Source: DATFDN01 sp963756495 (GTDB lineage: Bacteria > Pseudomonadota > Alphaproteobacteria > Acetobacterales > Acetobacteraceae). Taken from it: DNA of 64,000 nt. A program made the translations under genes and the position numbers. The stretch spans positions 682,001 to 746,000 of the forward strand of contig CAVWNS010000001.1 in assembly GCA_963756495.1 (NCBI GenBank), read 5' to 3'. Shown one piece after another: positions 53,404-62,918 of the stretch. The notes under the pieces were generated by a model. The model was not told the origin of the DNA. It saw only the letters and a list, made by a program, of their open reading frames with translations, and did no database searches. Every line of letters starts with the position of its first letter. Position 1 is the stretch's first letter.

Positions 53404-54308
53404 TCAGATCAGCGAGTCGTCCGAGCCGCCGCCCCCGCCACCCCAATCGCCACCACCACCCTGATCCCAGCCGCCGCCACTGGTATCGTCCGGCGCCGGA
53501 CCCGGATCGCTCCAGCCGGACTGGTCCGTGCCGCCCTGATCCCCGGTGTTTCCCTGATCCCAGGTGCCCTGATCAACATAGCCCGGGTCGGGCGCGGCGC
53601 CGGCGTTCGGGTCCGACCACGTGCCCTGATCCACATAGCCCGCCCCCGCCGCCTCGCCGCCGCCGCCAATTCCGCCGAGGCCGCCGCCAAGGATCCCCCC
53701 TGATGCGGGGAGAACATGTCCCGCAGGGCATCGGCGGCCAGCATTCCCCCAGCCACCCCCGCCGCCGTCGTTAGCGCCGAGCCAAGAAAGCCCGATCCGC
53801 CGCGCTGGAACATGCCGGCCTGATAGCCCGGCGGATACTGTGGCGGCGGCGCATAGGGAGCCTGGCCCTGCGCCGGTGCCGCGCCCTGGCCCCACGGCCC
53901 GGCACCCGGTCCCACCGGAGTGGCGCCCGGACCTGGCCGGCCACCACCGCCGAACAGATTGCTGAAGAACCCGCCCGCGCGCTGGCCCGCTTGCTGTTGC
54001 GTCGCCTGCTGGGCGGTCTGGCGCGCCTGCTGCAACTCCCACTCCATGCGCCGGAGCCGGTTCTGTGCCTCGACCAGAGCCTGCTCCTGCACCAAGGCCA
54101 GTTGTGTGATGCGGTAGCGGGCCTCCGGGTAGGCCTGGAATTGCTGGGCGAGAAACCGGTCGGCGTCAGGGTCGATCGGCGGGAGGTCCGGGCGGGGTGG
54201 CTGCGTCGCGGGGACCGAGGCGCCGCCCCAGGCGCTCGGTGGTGCCGCGCCGCCGCCGCCGACGCGCGCGATGAAGGCGGCGATGATGTCGCGTTCCTCG
54301 TTGGTCAT
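53404..54308 (-). pseudogene. DUF2076 domain protein, frameshift in a G6 run
   Basis: ATG 54308 begins MTNEERDIIAAFIARVGGGG, the start of DUF2076, followed by a coiled-coil-like QALVEAQNRLRRMEWELQQA and a Gly/Pro/Gln-rich region with MLAADALRDMFSPHQGG. The frame then turns Arg-rich; the other frame gives the expected acidic, Gly/Asp/Trp-rich tail GILGGGLGGIGGGGEAAGAG, then repeated GYVDQGTW, ending SDDSLI with TGA at 53404-53406. The switch is in the six-C run 53695-53700 (plus strand): one more or two fewer bases restore it. Family function is unknown; members are periplasmic or envelope ABC-substrate-type annotations without proof. Overlaps the CoA-binding gene upstream. Confidence 0.8.
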
Positions 54309-54742
54309 CCGCGTCTCCCTTCGGCCAGCCCCAGCCGGCGCCACTCAATCACTGGGCAGCGATCCATCACCACGGTCACCCCCGCAGCCCGCCCTCGCGT
54401 GGCCGCGTCCTGGTCCACCACGCCGAGCTGCATCCAGACCACCCGCGCGCCGACCCGAATCGCCTCGTCCATCACCCCGCCCGCATGGGCCGCATTGCGG
54501 AACACGTCCACCATTTCGAGGGGAGCCGCCTCGGCGAGACGTCCCACCACCGCCCGCCCGAGGATCGCTTGCCCGGCCAGCCCCGGATTGACCGGGGTGA
54601 CATCGTAGCCGCGGGCGATCAGGAAGCCGAGCACGCCATGCGAAGGCCGCCAAGGTTTGGCCGATGCTCCCAGGACGGCGATGCGCCTGGTTGCGCTCAG
54701 CACACGCTCGATCGTCGAATCGTCCAGTCCATCGGCGCTCAT
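54305..54742 (-). CDS. CoA-binding protein, YccU family
   Basis: 145 residues. Rossmann CoA-binding domain: RRIAVLGASAKPWRPSHGVLGFL, YDVTPVNPGLAGQAILGR, and VVWMQLGVVDQDAATRGRAAG, then VMDRCPVIEW with the conserved Asp-Arg-Cys. Family members bind CoA; enzymatic role unknown. The stop overlaps the DUF2076 start (ATGA), so the two are coupled. Divergent from glyQ. Confidence 0.87.
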   Translation of the reverse strand: MSADGLDDSTIERVLSATRRIAVLGASAKPWRPSHGVLGFLIARGYDVTPVNPGLAGQAILGRAVVGRLAEAAPLEMVDVFRNAAHAGGVMDEAIRVGARVVWMQLGVVDQDAATRGRAAGVTVVMDRCPVIEWRRLGLAEGRRG

Positions 54743-54855
54743 CGGATCGTTCCCTTGTCATGCTCACGTGGCGATGGCGGAGCGGGGCGTCAACTCGGGA
54801 CGCTCCCCTGGGCGCTTCCCGCGCGGCCTTGCCGCATGGCGGCGCGAGTGCTTTA

Positions 54856-54870
54856 TGTTGCGACGCAACA
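54856..54870. repeat. 15-bp perfect palindrome at the glyQ leader
   Basis: TGTTGCG-A-CGCAACA is a perfect inverted repeat. It lies just before the preferred glyQ start at 54885, or covers codons 1-5 if translation begins at ATG 54855. Palindromes of this form can be repressor operators; no regulator is known to me for this sequence. Confidence 0.45.
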
Positions 54871-54884
54871 ATGCCAGGCCCCGT

Positions 54885-55751
54885 ATGGGAATCCCACACG
54901 CCCGGAGCTTCCAGGACCTAATCCTCACGCTGCATCATTTCTGGGCCTGTCAGGGCTGCGTGATCCTCCAGCCCTATGATGTTGAAATGGGCGCGGGGAC
55001 GTTTCACCCGGCGACCACGCTGCGCGCCTTGGGACCGCGCCCCTGGCGGGCCGCTTATGTCCAACCAAGCCGCCGGCCGACGGACGGGCGTTATGGAGAG
55101 AACCCGAACCGGCTCGGCCATTACTACCAATATCAGGTGATCGTGAAGCCGAGCCCCCCGGACGCCCAGGACCTGCTTCTGTCCAGCTATCGGGCGATCG
55201 GCCTCGACCCGCTCCGCCACGATTTCCGCTTTGTCGAAGATGACTGGGAGAGCCCGACCCTCGGCGCCTGGGGTGTCGGCTGGGAGGTCTGGTGCGACGG
55301 CATGGAGGTCGGCCAGTTCACCTACTTCCAGCAGGTCGGGGGAATACCGGTGGCGCTGCCCAGCTTCGAGATGACCTATGGGCTGGAGAGGCTGGCCATG
55401 TATGTGCAGAACGTGGAGAACGTTTTCGCGCTCGATTTCAATGGTGCCGGCGTCACCTATGGCGACGTGTTCCTCCGCTCAGAGCGCGAGAACAGCGCCT
55501 ATGGCTTCGAGCAGGCCGACACGGAGATGCTGGCGCGTCACTTCGCCGATGCCGAGCGCGAGTGCCGTGCCCTGCTGGAGCACCGCCTCGCCCTGCCCGC
55601 CTACGACCAGTGCATCAAGGCGAGCCACCTTTTCAACCTGCTGGATGCCCGCGGCGTCATCAGCGTCACCGAGAGGGCGAGCTCCATTGGACGCGTGCGC
55701 CTGCTTGCCAAGGCGTGCTGCGAGGCGTGGGTCGAAGGCGAGGCGGCTTGA
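54885..55751 (+). CDS. glyQ: Glycyl-tRNA synthetase alpha subunit
   Basis: 288 residues from ATG 54885 (MGIPHARSFQDLILTLHHFW), with CCAGG 6 bases upstream; ATG 54855 in frame would add ten residues (MLRRNNARPR) over the palindrome. Landmarks: CVILQPYDVEMGAGTFHPAT, YVQPSRRPTDGRYGENPNRL, WEVWCDGMEVGQFTYFQQVG, GLERLAMYVQNVENVF. Catalytic class II core of the alpha2beta2 enzyme. A short ORF and glyS follow in the same operon. Confidence 0.94.
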   Translation: MGIPHARSFQDLILTLHHFWACQGCVILQPYDVEMGAGTFHPATTLRALGPRPWRAAYVQPSRRPTDGRYGENPNRLGHYYQYQVIVKPSPPDAQDLLLSSYRAIGLDPLRHDFRFVEDDWESPTLGAWGVGWEVWCDGMEVGQFTYFQQVGGIPVALPSFEMTYGLERLAMYVQNVENVFALDFNGAGVTYGDVFLRSERENSAYGFEQADTEMLARHFADAERECRALLEHRLALPAYDQCIKASHLFNLLDARGVISVTERASSIGRVRLLAKACCEAWVEGEAA

Positions 55752-55834
55752 TGCCCCGGTCCAGCGGGGCCGGGACCCTGGATTTCGCACGGAACGGGGT
55801 CGCCCGGATTTCCGGCGCAGCGGCGAAGGCCTGA
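55751..55834 (+). CDS. Possible 27-residue ORF coupled between glyQ and glyS
   Basis: ATG 55751 overlaps the glyQ stop (TGATG), and TGA 55832-55834 is 3 bases before the GTG of glyS. The product begins MPRSSGAGTLDFARNGVARI and ends SGAAAKA. Third codon positions are almost all G or C, as in the neighbouring genes. No family is recognised. It may be a real small protein, or a leader that couples glyS translation to glyQ. Confidence 0.4.
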   Translation: MPRSSGAGTLDFARNGVARISGAAAKA

Positions 55835-55837
55835 GCG

Positions 55838-57898
55838 GTGCCGGAACTGTTTGTCGAACTCTTCGGCGAGGAAATCCCCGCCCGCATGCAGGCCGGCGGG
55901 GCGGGCGAGTTGGAGCGCCTTGTCACGGCGGCGCTCGCCCCCTTGTCCCCCAGGACCCTGGGCCTGTTCCACGGCCCGCGCCGCATCGCCCTTCAGGCCG
56001 AGGTCAGCGCCGAAGTCGCGGCCGTCTCGACCGCGGAGCGCGGTCCGCGGCTCTCGGCGCCGGATCAGGCAGTGGCGGGGTTCCTGCGCAAGCATGGAGC
56101 CGCCCGGGACCATTTGCGCCAGGAGGGGGATTACTGGGTCTTGGAGAAGCGGGCCGAGGCGATTCCCGCCTGGCGGCTGATCGCGGCGTCGATGCCGGGC
56201 CTGCTGCGACGGTTCCACTGGCCCAAATCGATGCGCTGGGGTGCCGGCAGCGCGTTCACCTGGGTCCGTCCGCTGCGCCGTATCCTCTGCCTGCTGGACG
56301 GCGCGGTGGTGCCGTTCGATCTGCGTGAGGGTGGCGACGACGGCCACGGGCTCGCGTCCGCGAACCTCACCGAAGGTCATCGCTTTCACGCGCCCGGCCC
56401 CGTCCCCGTCACCTCCTGCGCCGACTGGCGGGAAACGCTCGCCGCGCGACGCGTCGTCGTGGACGCAGCCGAGCGCCGGCGGCGGATCGCGTCCGGCATC
56501 GCGGCCGCGGCCGCCGGTCGGGACTTGAGCGTGGTCGATGACCCCGGCCTGCTGGACGAAGTGGCGGGCCTCGTGGAGTGGCCCGTGCCGCTTCTCGGAC
56601 GCATCGATCCCGCCTACATGGACCTGCCCCCCGAGGTCCTGCAGGTTTCCATGCGCGTGAACCAGCGCTACTTCGCGTTGCGCAGGACCGATGGCATCCC
56701 CGCACCCTGGTTCGGCTTCGTCGCCAATGTCGAGGCCGAGGACGGCGGCGCGGCAATCATCGCGGGCAACGAGCGCGTGTTGCGCGCCCGCTTCGCCGAC
56801 GCGCGCCATTTCTGGGACCTGGACCGCCGCACGCGTCTCGCCGATCGGGTCGCTCGGCTCGACGGAATCACCTTTCACGCGAAACTCGGCACGCAGGGTG
56901 ATCGGGTGCGTCGGCTGCGCCGGCTGGCCCAGATGATCGCTCCCCTGGTCGGGGCAGACCCGGCGCTTGCGGACCGCGCGGCGGCCCTCGCCAAGGCCGA
57001 TCTCGTGACCGGCTTGGTGGGGGAGTTCCCCGAACTGCAAGGCGTGATGGGCCGCTACTACGCCCTGCACGACGGCGAGCCGGCGGAGGTCGCGGACGCG
57101 ATCCGTGAGCACTATGCGCCGAAAGGGCCGAACGACGATGTCGCGACACGCCCCGTGTCGGTCGCCCTCGCCCTGGCCGACAAGCTGGACCAGCTCGCGG
57201 GCTTTTTCGCGATCGGCGAAAAGCCGACCGGCTCCGGCGACCCCTATGCGCTGCGGCGCGCCGGCCTGGGCGTGATCCGGATCATCCGCGAGAATGGGCT
57301 ACGCCTGCGGATGCTGGCAGTGATCGAGGCGGCTGGACGGGGCTTTGCCGATCTGGCTTTGCCCCCAACGCCGGGAACTGATATTCTGGATTTCTTGGTC
57401 GAGCGCCTCCGTATCCAGCTCCGCGCCGAGGGCCGTCGTCACGACGTCATTGCGGCCGCGTTCGGGACCGCGCAGGATGACGACCTGACGCGGCTGGAGG
57501 CCCGCTCCGCCGCTCTCACGGCACTTCTGGGTACCGACGTCGGGACCAACCTCCTGACGGCATACCGGCGGGCGGCGAACATCCTGCGGATCGAGGATCG
57601 CAAGGACGGCCCGCATGACGGACCGCCCGACACCGCGCTGCTGCGCGAGTCGGAAGAGCGGGACCTGGCACGTGCCCTCGAAGTGGCGCTGCCTCAGATC
57701 GACAAGCTACTGGGCATGGAGGCATTCGACGAGGTCCTGATCCCGATGGCCGGCCTTCGGCCGCCTCTCGATGGCTTCTTCGATCGCGTGACCGTAAACG
57801 CGCCCGAGCCCGATTTGCGCCGCAATCGTTTGCGTCTTCTCAACCAGGTGCGGGCGACGATGGATCAGGTCGCCGACTTCTCGAAGATTGAAGGCTGA
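55838..57898 (+). CDS. glyS: Glycyl-tRNA synthetase beta subunit
   Basis: 686 residues from GTG 55838 (VPELFVELFGEEIPARMQ). Landmarks: LFHGPRRIALQAEV, FHWPKSMRWGAGSAFTWVRPLRRI, EWPVPLLGRIDPAYMDLPPEVLQVSMRVNQRYFAL, FHAKLGTQGDRVRRL, and KPTGSGDPYALRRAGLGVIRII. The C-terminal DALR-like anticodon-binding region ends LRLLNQVRATMDQVADFSKIEG. It binds tRNA and is needed with GlyQ for activity. ppdK begins 12 bases later. Confidence 0.94.
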   Translation: MPELFVELFGEEIPARMQAGGAGELERLVTAALAPLSPRTLGLFHGPRRIALQAEVSAEVAAVSTAERGPRLSAPDQAVAGFLRKHGAARDHLRQEGDYWVLEKRAEAIPAWRLIAASMPGLLRRFHWPKSMRWGAGSAFTWVRPLRRILCLLDGAVVPFDLREGGDDGHGLASANLTEGHRFHAPGPVPVTSCADWRETLAARRVVVDAAERRRRIASGIAAAAAGRDLSVVDDPGLLDEVAGLVEWPVPLLGRIDPAYMDLPPEVLQVSMRVNQRYFALRRTDGIPAPWFGFVANVEAEDGGAAIIAGNERVLRARFADARHFWDLDRRTRLADRVARLDGITFHAKLGTQGDRVRRLRRLAQMIAPLVGADPALADRAAALAKADLVTGLVGEFPELQGVMGRYYALHDGEPAEVADAIREHYAPKGPNDDVATRPVSVALALADKLDQLAGFFAIGEKPTGSGDPYALRRAGLGVIRIIRENGLRLRMLAVIEAAGRGFADLALPPTPGTDILDFLVERLRIQLRAEGRRHDVIAAAFGTAQDDDLTRLEARSAALTALLGTDVGTNLLTAYRRAANILRIEDRKDGPHDGPPDTALLRESEERDLARALEVALPQIDKLLGMEAFDEVLIPMAGLRPPLDGFFDRVTVNAPEPDLRRNRLRLLNQVRATMDQVADFSKIEG

Positions 57899-57910
57899 AC
57901 GGAGTTCCTG

Positions 57911-60581
57911 ATGCCGCAGTGGGTGTACAGCTTCGGCGCCGGCCGCAACGATGGCCGCGCGGACATGCGCGACCTGCTGGGCGGCAAGGGCGCCAACCTC
58001 GCCGAGATGGCCTCGATCGGCTTGCCCGTCCCGCCCGGCTTCACCATCAGCACCGAGGTGTGCACCGCGTTCTACAAAAACGACCGGCGCTATCCAGCCG
58101 AGCTTGAGAGGCAGGTCCGCGATGCGCTCGCCCATATCGAGGCGGTGGTCGGACGCCGATTCGGCGATCAGGACCGGCCTCTTCTCGTCTCCGTCCGCTC
58201 CGGCGCGCGCGTCTCCATGCCTGGCATGATGGACACGGTGCTTAATCTCGGCCTCAACGATGCGACCGTCGAAGGGCTCGCGCGCGACGCCGAGGATGCG
58301 CGCTTCGCCTGGGACAGCTATCGCCGTTTCATCCAGATGTACGGGTCGGTGGTGCTCGGCGTCGAGCACCACCGGTTCGAGGAGATCATTGAGGACGCGA
58401 AGCTTGATGCCGGCGTGATCGAGGATACCGCGCTCACCGCGCAGGACTGGCGCCGGGTCGTGGACGGCTACAAGGAGATGGTCGATCGCGAGACCGGCAA
58501 GCCCTTCCCGCAAGGGCCGGAGGAACAGCTCTGGGGCGCCATCGGCGCGGTATTCGGCAGCTGGATGAACCCGCGCGCCATCACCTACCGGCGGCTCCAC
58601 GATATTCCCGCCGACTGGGGTACCGCCGTGAATGTGCAGGCGATGGTGTTCGGCAACATGGGCGAGGATTGCGCGACGGGCGTGTGCTTCACCCGCGATC
58701 CGTCCACTGGCGAGAACGTCTTCTACGGCGAGTATCTGGTCAACGCGCAAGGCGAGGACGTGGTCGCCGGCATCCGCACGCCTCAGCCGCTGTCGGCGGG
58801 ACGCGCCAAGCCCGGCGAGGTGCCGATGGAAACCGTCATGCCGCGCGCTTATGGCGAGTTGATGGCGGTGCGTCGCAGGCTCGAACAGCACTACCGCGAC
58901 ATGCAGGACATCGAGTTCACGGTCCAGCAGGGCCGGCTTTATATGTTGCAGACGAGAAACGGCAAGCGCACCGTGGCGGCCAGTCTGCGTATCGCGGTCG
59001 AGATGGCCTGCGAGGGGTTGATCGACCGGTCGGAAGCGGTGCGCCGCGTCAATCCCTCGGCGCTGGACCAGCTCCTGCATCCGATGCTGGACCCGGCGGC
59101 GAAACGGACCCTGCTCGCGAAGGGCCTCCCGGCCAGCCCCGGAGCGGCTTGCGGCGCGGCCGTGTTCAGCGCCGACGAGGCCGAGTCCCGCGCCGCCAAG
59201 GGCGAGGCGGTGATCCTGGTGCGGATCGAAACCAGCCCCGAGGACATCCACGGGATGCACGCCGCCAGGGGCATTCTCACCACGCGCGGCGGCATGACCA
59301 GTCATGCCGCCGTGGTCGCCCGCGGCATGGGCCGGCCCTGTGTTGCCGGCGCGGGCGGCATCATGGTGGACTACAATGCGCAGACGCTCACCGCGGGCGG
59401 CACTATCGTGCGGTCGGGCGAGACGGTCACGCTCGACGGCAGCACCGGCGAGGTCTTCGCCGGCACGGTGGCGATGATCGAGCCGGCGATGTCGGGAGAA
59501 TTCGGTACATTGATGGATTGGGCCGACGCCGCGCGCACGCTGAAGGTGCGGGCCAACGCCGAAACGCCGCTCGACGCCGAGACGGCCCGCAAATTCGGCG
59601 CCGAGGGCATCGGGCTCTGCCGGACCGAGCACATGTTCTTCGATCCCGAGCGCATTGGCGCGGTGCGCCAGATGATCATGGCCAATGATGAAGCCGGCCG
59701 GCGTGCCGCGCTGGGTCGTCTGCTGCCGTTCCAGCGCGAGGATTTCCGCAAGCTCTTCCGCATCATGGCGGGCCTTCCCGTCACCATCCGCCTGCTCGAC
59801 CCACCACTGCACGAGTTCCTGCCGCACGCGGATGCCGATCTGGCGGAAGTCGCGGAGGCGCTCGGCGCCGATATGGAGACCATGCGCCGACGCGCGTCCG
59901 AGCTTGCGGAGGCCAACCCGATGCTCGGACATCGGGGCTGTCGCCTCGGCATCTCCTATCCCGAGATATACGAGATGCAGGCACGCGCGATCTTCGAGGG
60001 CGCGCTTGCCATCGCCACGGAAATCGGCGCCGCTCCGGTCCCGGAGATCATGATCCCGCTCGTCGGCATGAAGAAGGAATTGGAGATCACGCGCGCCCAG
60101 GTCGAGAGGGTCGCCGCCGAGGTGTTCAAGGAGGCCGGGCGGGAGATCGAATACAGCATCGGCACGATGATCGAGCTGCCGCGTGCCGCGATCACCGCCG
60201 ACGCGATCGCCGAGGTCGCCGATTTCTTCAGCTTCGGCACCAACGACCTCACTCAGACCACCTTCGGCCTGTCACGCGACGATGCGGGGAAGTTCCTGCC
60301 GCTGTACGTGGAGAAGGGCATCCTGCCCAAGGACCCGTTCGTCTCGCTCGACATCGAGGGCGTCGGCGCGCTGGTCCGCCTCGCCGCCGAGAAGGGCCGC
60401 GCCACCAAGCCGAGCCTCAAGCTTGGGATTCTGCGGCGAGCACGGCGGCGATCCGTCGTCGATCACCTTCTACCAGCGGGTCGGGCTCGACTATGTCTCG
60501 TGCAGCCCATACCGCGTGCCGGTCGCGCGCTTGGCGGCCGCGCAGGCCGCGCTGGGATCGGCCGGCGACCGCACGGCCTGA
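57911..60581 (+). pseudogene. ppdK: Pyruvate, phosphate dikinase, one frameshift before the catalytic Cys
   Basis: About 890 residues. N-terminal ATP-grasp: WVYSFGAGRNDGRADMRDLL, SVRSGARVSMPGMMDTVLNLG. Central phosphohistidine domain: LTTRGGMTSHAAVVARGMGRPC. C-terminal PEP/pyruvate barrel: GIGLCRTEHMFF, MLGHRGCRLGISYPEIYEMQ, FFSFGTNDLTQTTFG. After SLKLGI the frame is lost at 60428-60431: GGGATTCTGC should read GGGATCTGC, giving CGEHGGDPSSITFYQRVGLD and TGA 60579-60581. The Cys of CGEHGG is the barrel's catalytic acid. The enzyme makes PEP from pyruvate (gluconeogenesis) or the reverse. Third gene of the glyQ-glyS-ppdK run. Confidence 0.9.
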
Positions 60582-60626
60582 CCGCGCGTCCGACCCGCCG
60601 TCTTTTCAGGCCGAAGGCGCCCTCCT

Positions 60627-61388
60627 TCAGTTCGTCATCGACTGCACCGAGCCGAAACCGACCCCGAGCGATCCCAGCTCCAGCTGCATTCCATTGGCGC
60701 CCGTGTTCTGGGTTCCAGTGACGGTCCCGCTCACGGTGAACGGGACGGCGGTGGGGCTGCCGCCCGTGCCCGCGCCATAGACCGCGATCTGATAGGCGCC
60801 GTCGGGCATCTTGCTGCCGGCGTTGTTCGTGCCGTCCCAGGACCAGGAGTTCGCGCCCGCCTGCGCGTTGACCGTCGCGGTACGCACGACGTTGCCGCTG
60901 CTGTCGGCAATGGCGATCGCGACAGGCTCCGCGGTCGGTGCCGTGAACTGCACCGACCCGCTCCCGTTCTGCAACGGAATCTGGTTCGACTGCACCGAGA
61001 CCTGCTTGCCGGTCATCGATGCCGCCTGCATTACCTCGCCGGACTGGGTGAGCTGGATCAGGCTCGTCAGGCTGCTGTTCGTGTTGATCTGCTGCTCCAC
61101 GCCGGAGAACGAGACCAGTTCCTGCGTGAACTGGTTGCTGTCCATCGGGCTCGATGGGTCCTGGTTCTGCAACTGAGTCATCAGCATGTTGAGGAAATCG
61201 CCGAAGTTGCTGGACAACGCCGTGAGCGCGGTCTGCCCGGTCTGTGCTGCCGTGCTGCCCGAGGCTCCTGTTCCGGCAGCGGTGGTGCCCTGAGCTGATG
61301 CGGTACTCTGTGAGGTCGCCTGGGTCTGCGCCGCCTCGGCGGCGGCGGCCAGTGCGGTCTGCTGGGCGGCAACAGTGGCTATGCTCAT
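60627..61388 (-). CDS. flgD: Flagellar hook-capping protein FlgD
   Basis: 253 residues from ATG 61388 (MSIATVAAQQTALAAAAEAA). Ala/Thr/Gln-rich N-terminus, then the FlgD core FGDFLNMLMTQLQNQDPSSP and MDSNQFTQELVSFSGVEQQI, and the Ig/TTP-like C-terminal domain with GANSWSWDGTNNAGSKMPDG. It forms the scaffold cap on which hook subunits polymerise. It follows fliK by 14 bases on the same strand. Confidence 0.92.
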   Translation of the reverse strand: MSIATVAAQQTALAAAAEAAQTQATSQSTASAQGTTAAGTGASGSTAAQTGQTALTALSSNFGDFLNMLMTQLQNQDPSSPMDSNQFTQELVSFSGVEQQINTNSSLTSLIQLTQSGEVMQAASMTGKQVSVQSNQIPLQNGSGSVQFTAPTAEPVAIAIADSSGNVVRTATVNAQAGANSWSWDGTNNAGSKMPDGAYQIAVYGAGTGGSPTAVPFTVSGTVTGTQNTGANGMQLELGSLGVGFGSVQSMTN

Positions 61389-61402
61389 GGAAGATCCCTC
61401 GC

Positions 61403-62665
61403 TCAGGCTGTGATATCGAGCCCCGCGCTCAGCGCGCGCGGAGCAGGCAGGGGCGCGGCGGAAAGGCCCGCCGGGGCGGACTCGGCACCGCCACCAGGTT
61501 CCGTCGCGCCAGGGCGGCGGGAACTCCAAGTCCCCTGACCGCTCGCGTGTCCGCCGCCTTGGCCACTCCCCTGCCCTGACAGGTGCTGTCCCGGGGAGCC
61601 AAGCTGCATGGTCAGGCTGCGTCCTTCGACGGGAACGCCGGCGTTATCGAGCGCCCGATGGAGCGCCGGCTCATCCTGCCGGAGCAGGGCGAGTGTGGCT
61701 GGGCGATCAACCGTGATCTCGACCCGCGCGCCGGTGTCCGCGGCGCGGACCATGTGAACCTCGACCCGGCCAAGCTCCGCCGGCTCCAGACGGAGGACCA
61801 GCCGGTGCGTGCCCGAACCCGCGGAGGCGAGGGAAACCATCACCGGCGCCACTTGTGCCGTCGTCTGACGAACCGGTACGGGCTGCGTCCCGGTCTCGCC
61901 TGCGGCCGCCGCCGAGGGCTGCGATGGCTTTCCCGCGGGCGCGGCGTGCGTGCCGGCGGCTGTCGCCGTCATCGCCCCGACCGCCTCGGTGCTGGGAGGA
62001 CCTGTAAAGGCAGTTGCGGGCGAAGATGCTTGTCCCGCGGTCGCGTCGGTCGAGTTTGAAGTGACCGCGCCGCTTGCGGTCTTCTCCGGCGGTGAGGCGG
62101 CGGCATCGGACAGAGCATGGGCGGTCCTATGGGCATCACCGCGCGCGTTCCCGACCACTGCCGGCCCGACGTCGTGACCCTGCACGGGGTGGGCGGGCTT
62201 CGCGTCCGTGGACGATGGTGGCGGCGATCGCACTGGAAGGGCAGAAGATGGGAGGGCCGTGCCGACCTGCGTCGGAAGCGGGAGCGCCTGCTCGCCCTCT
62301 TGCGAAGAGCGTACCCGCGGCTGGCCGCTCCTCGCGTTCGAGCGCTCGGCATTGTCGGGCGACGTCCTGCGCGGGTCCACCGGCTCCGGATCGCCACTGC
62401 TCGTTCCGGGCACAGTGGCGCTCGCCAACGCCGGATCGGCCGGGGGACCCGGACGGGGCCCGACCGGCGCCCCCGGCACGGACGCGCCAGTCTTGCCGGC
62501 AACGAGCTGGCCGGCGGGCGTCACCGGCAGTTTGCCGCCCGCGAGTACGCCCGCGAGCGCGTCCATGAACCTCCCCGGCTCCGTCGCCTCCGGCGGCGGA
62601 CCAGCATTGGCAGGCCCGGACGGGCCGGCGTCGGCCAGTGCAATGGGAGGTGTGATCGTTAACAT
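61403..62665 (-). CDS. fliK: Flagellar hook-length control protein FliK
   Basis: 420 residues. A long Pro/Ala/Thr/Ser-rich, low-complexity N-terminal two thirds and a C-terminal Flg_hook domain: HRLVLRLEPAELGRVEVHMV, VEITVDRPATLALLRQDEPA and RALDNAGVPVEGRSLTMQLG. Fits the ruler-plus-switch design of FliK, which sets hook length and switches export specificity. The start at ATG 62665 is uncertain (AGG lies directly against it). Divergent from flgE. Confidence 0.85.
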   Translation of the reverse strand: MLTITPPIALADAGPSGPANAGPPPEATEPGRFMDALAGVLAGGKLPVTPAGQLVAGKTGASVPGAPVGPRPGPPADPALASATVPGTSSGDPEPVDPRRTSPDNAERSNARSGQPRVRSSQEGEQALPLPTQVGTALPSSALPVRSPPPSSTDAKPAHPVQGHDVGPAVVGNARGDAHRTAHALSDAAASPPEKTASGAVTSNSTDATAGQASSPATAFTGPPSTEAVGAMTATAAGTHAAPAGKPSQPSAAAAGETGTQPVPVRQTTAQVAPVMVSLASAGSGTHRLVLRLEPAELGRVEVHMVRAADTGARVEITVDRPATLALLRQDEPALHRALDNAGVPVEGRSLTMQLGSPGQHLSGQGSGQGGGHASGQGTWSSRRPGATEPGGGAESAPAGLSAAPLPAPRALSAGLDITA

Positions 62666-62771
62666 CCTGCGGTGCTCATTCGACGGCGAGACGGATGCAA
62701 CTCGCGGACCATCGTCACCCGGTGCGAGGCCCGGCTCTTCTGCGCATCGAACACGGCACTAGGACGGAGGT

Positions 62772-62786
62772 GGGCAGATCCTGCCC
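62772..62786. promoter_or_regulatory. Palindrome upstream of the flgE promoter, possible activator site
   Basis: GGGCAG-ATC-CTGCCC is a perfect 6+6 inverted repeat with a 3-base centre. Its centre lies about 83 bases before the -24 element of the sigma-54 promoter at 62861 and 114 bases from the fliK start on the other strand. Sigma-54 promoters need an upstream enhancer-bound activator (FlbD or FleQ type), so this position is suitable, but the site is not matched to a known consensus. Confidence 0.35.
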
Positions 62787-62860
62787 GGCTGTTTCTGCCG
62801 CCGCACAGCCCGCGTCGGCGATTCTTCCGCGCTTGCGACGCTTACCGCGGCGCGCGCGGC

Positions 62861-62875
62861 TGGCACGGTTCCTGC
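62861..62875 (+). promoter_or_regulatory. Sigma-54 (RpoN) -24/-12 promoter of flgE
   Basis: TGGCACGGTTCCTGC matches the consensus TGGCAC-N5-TTGC at GG (-24) and GC (-12) with the invariant 10-base spacing between them. Transcription would begin near 62886, giving a leader of about 33 bases before flgE ATG 62919 with GGAG 6 bases upstream of it. Sigma-54 control of hook genes is known in Caulobacter and other alphaproteobacteria. Confidence 0.7.
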
Positions 62876-62918
62876 GACATCGTGCCCGCGGCAGCACTGC
62901 GCCGCGACGGAGTGAGCC

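Noticed and set aside
57707..59932. 741-codon minus-strand ORF opposite ppdK and the end of glyS
   Set aside because: Its His/Arg/Ala-rich composition is typical of antisense translation of GC3-rich genes; ppdK on plus is unmistakable.
62760..62800. Sigma-54 promoter for fliK on the minus strand
   Set aside because: The candidate GGGCAGGATCTGCC has 9 instead of 10 bases between GG and GC.
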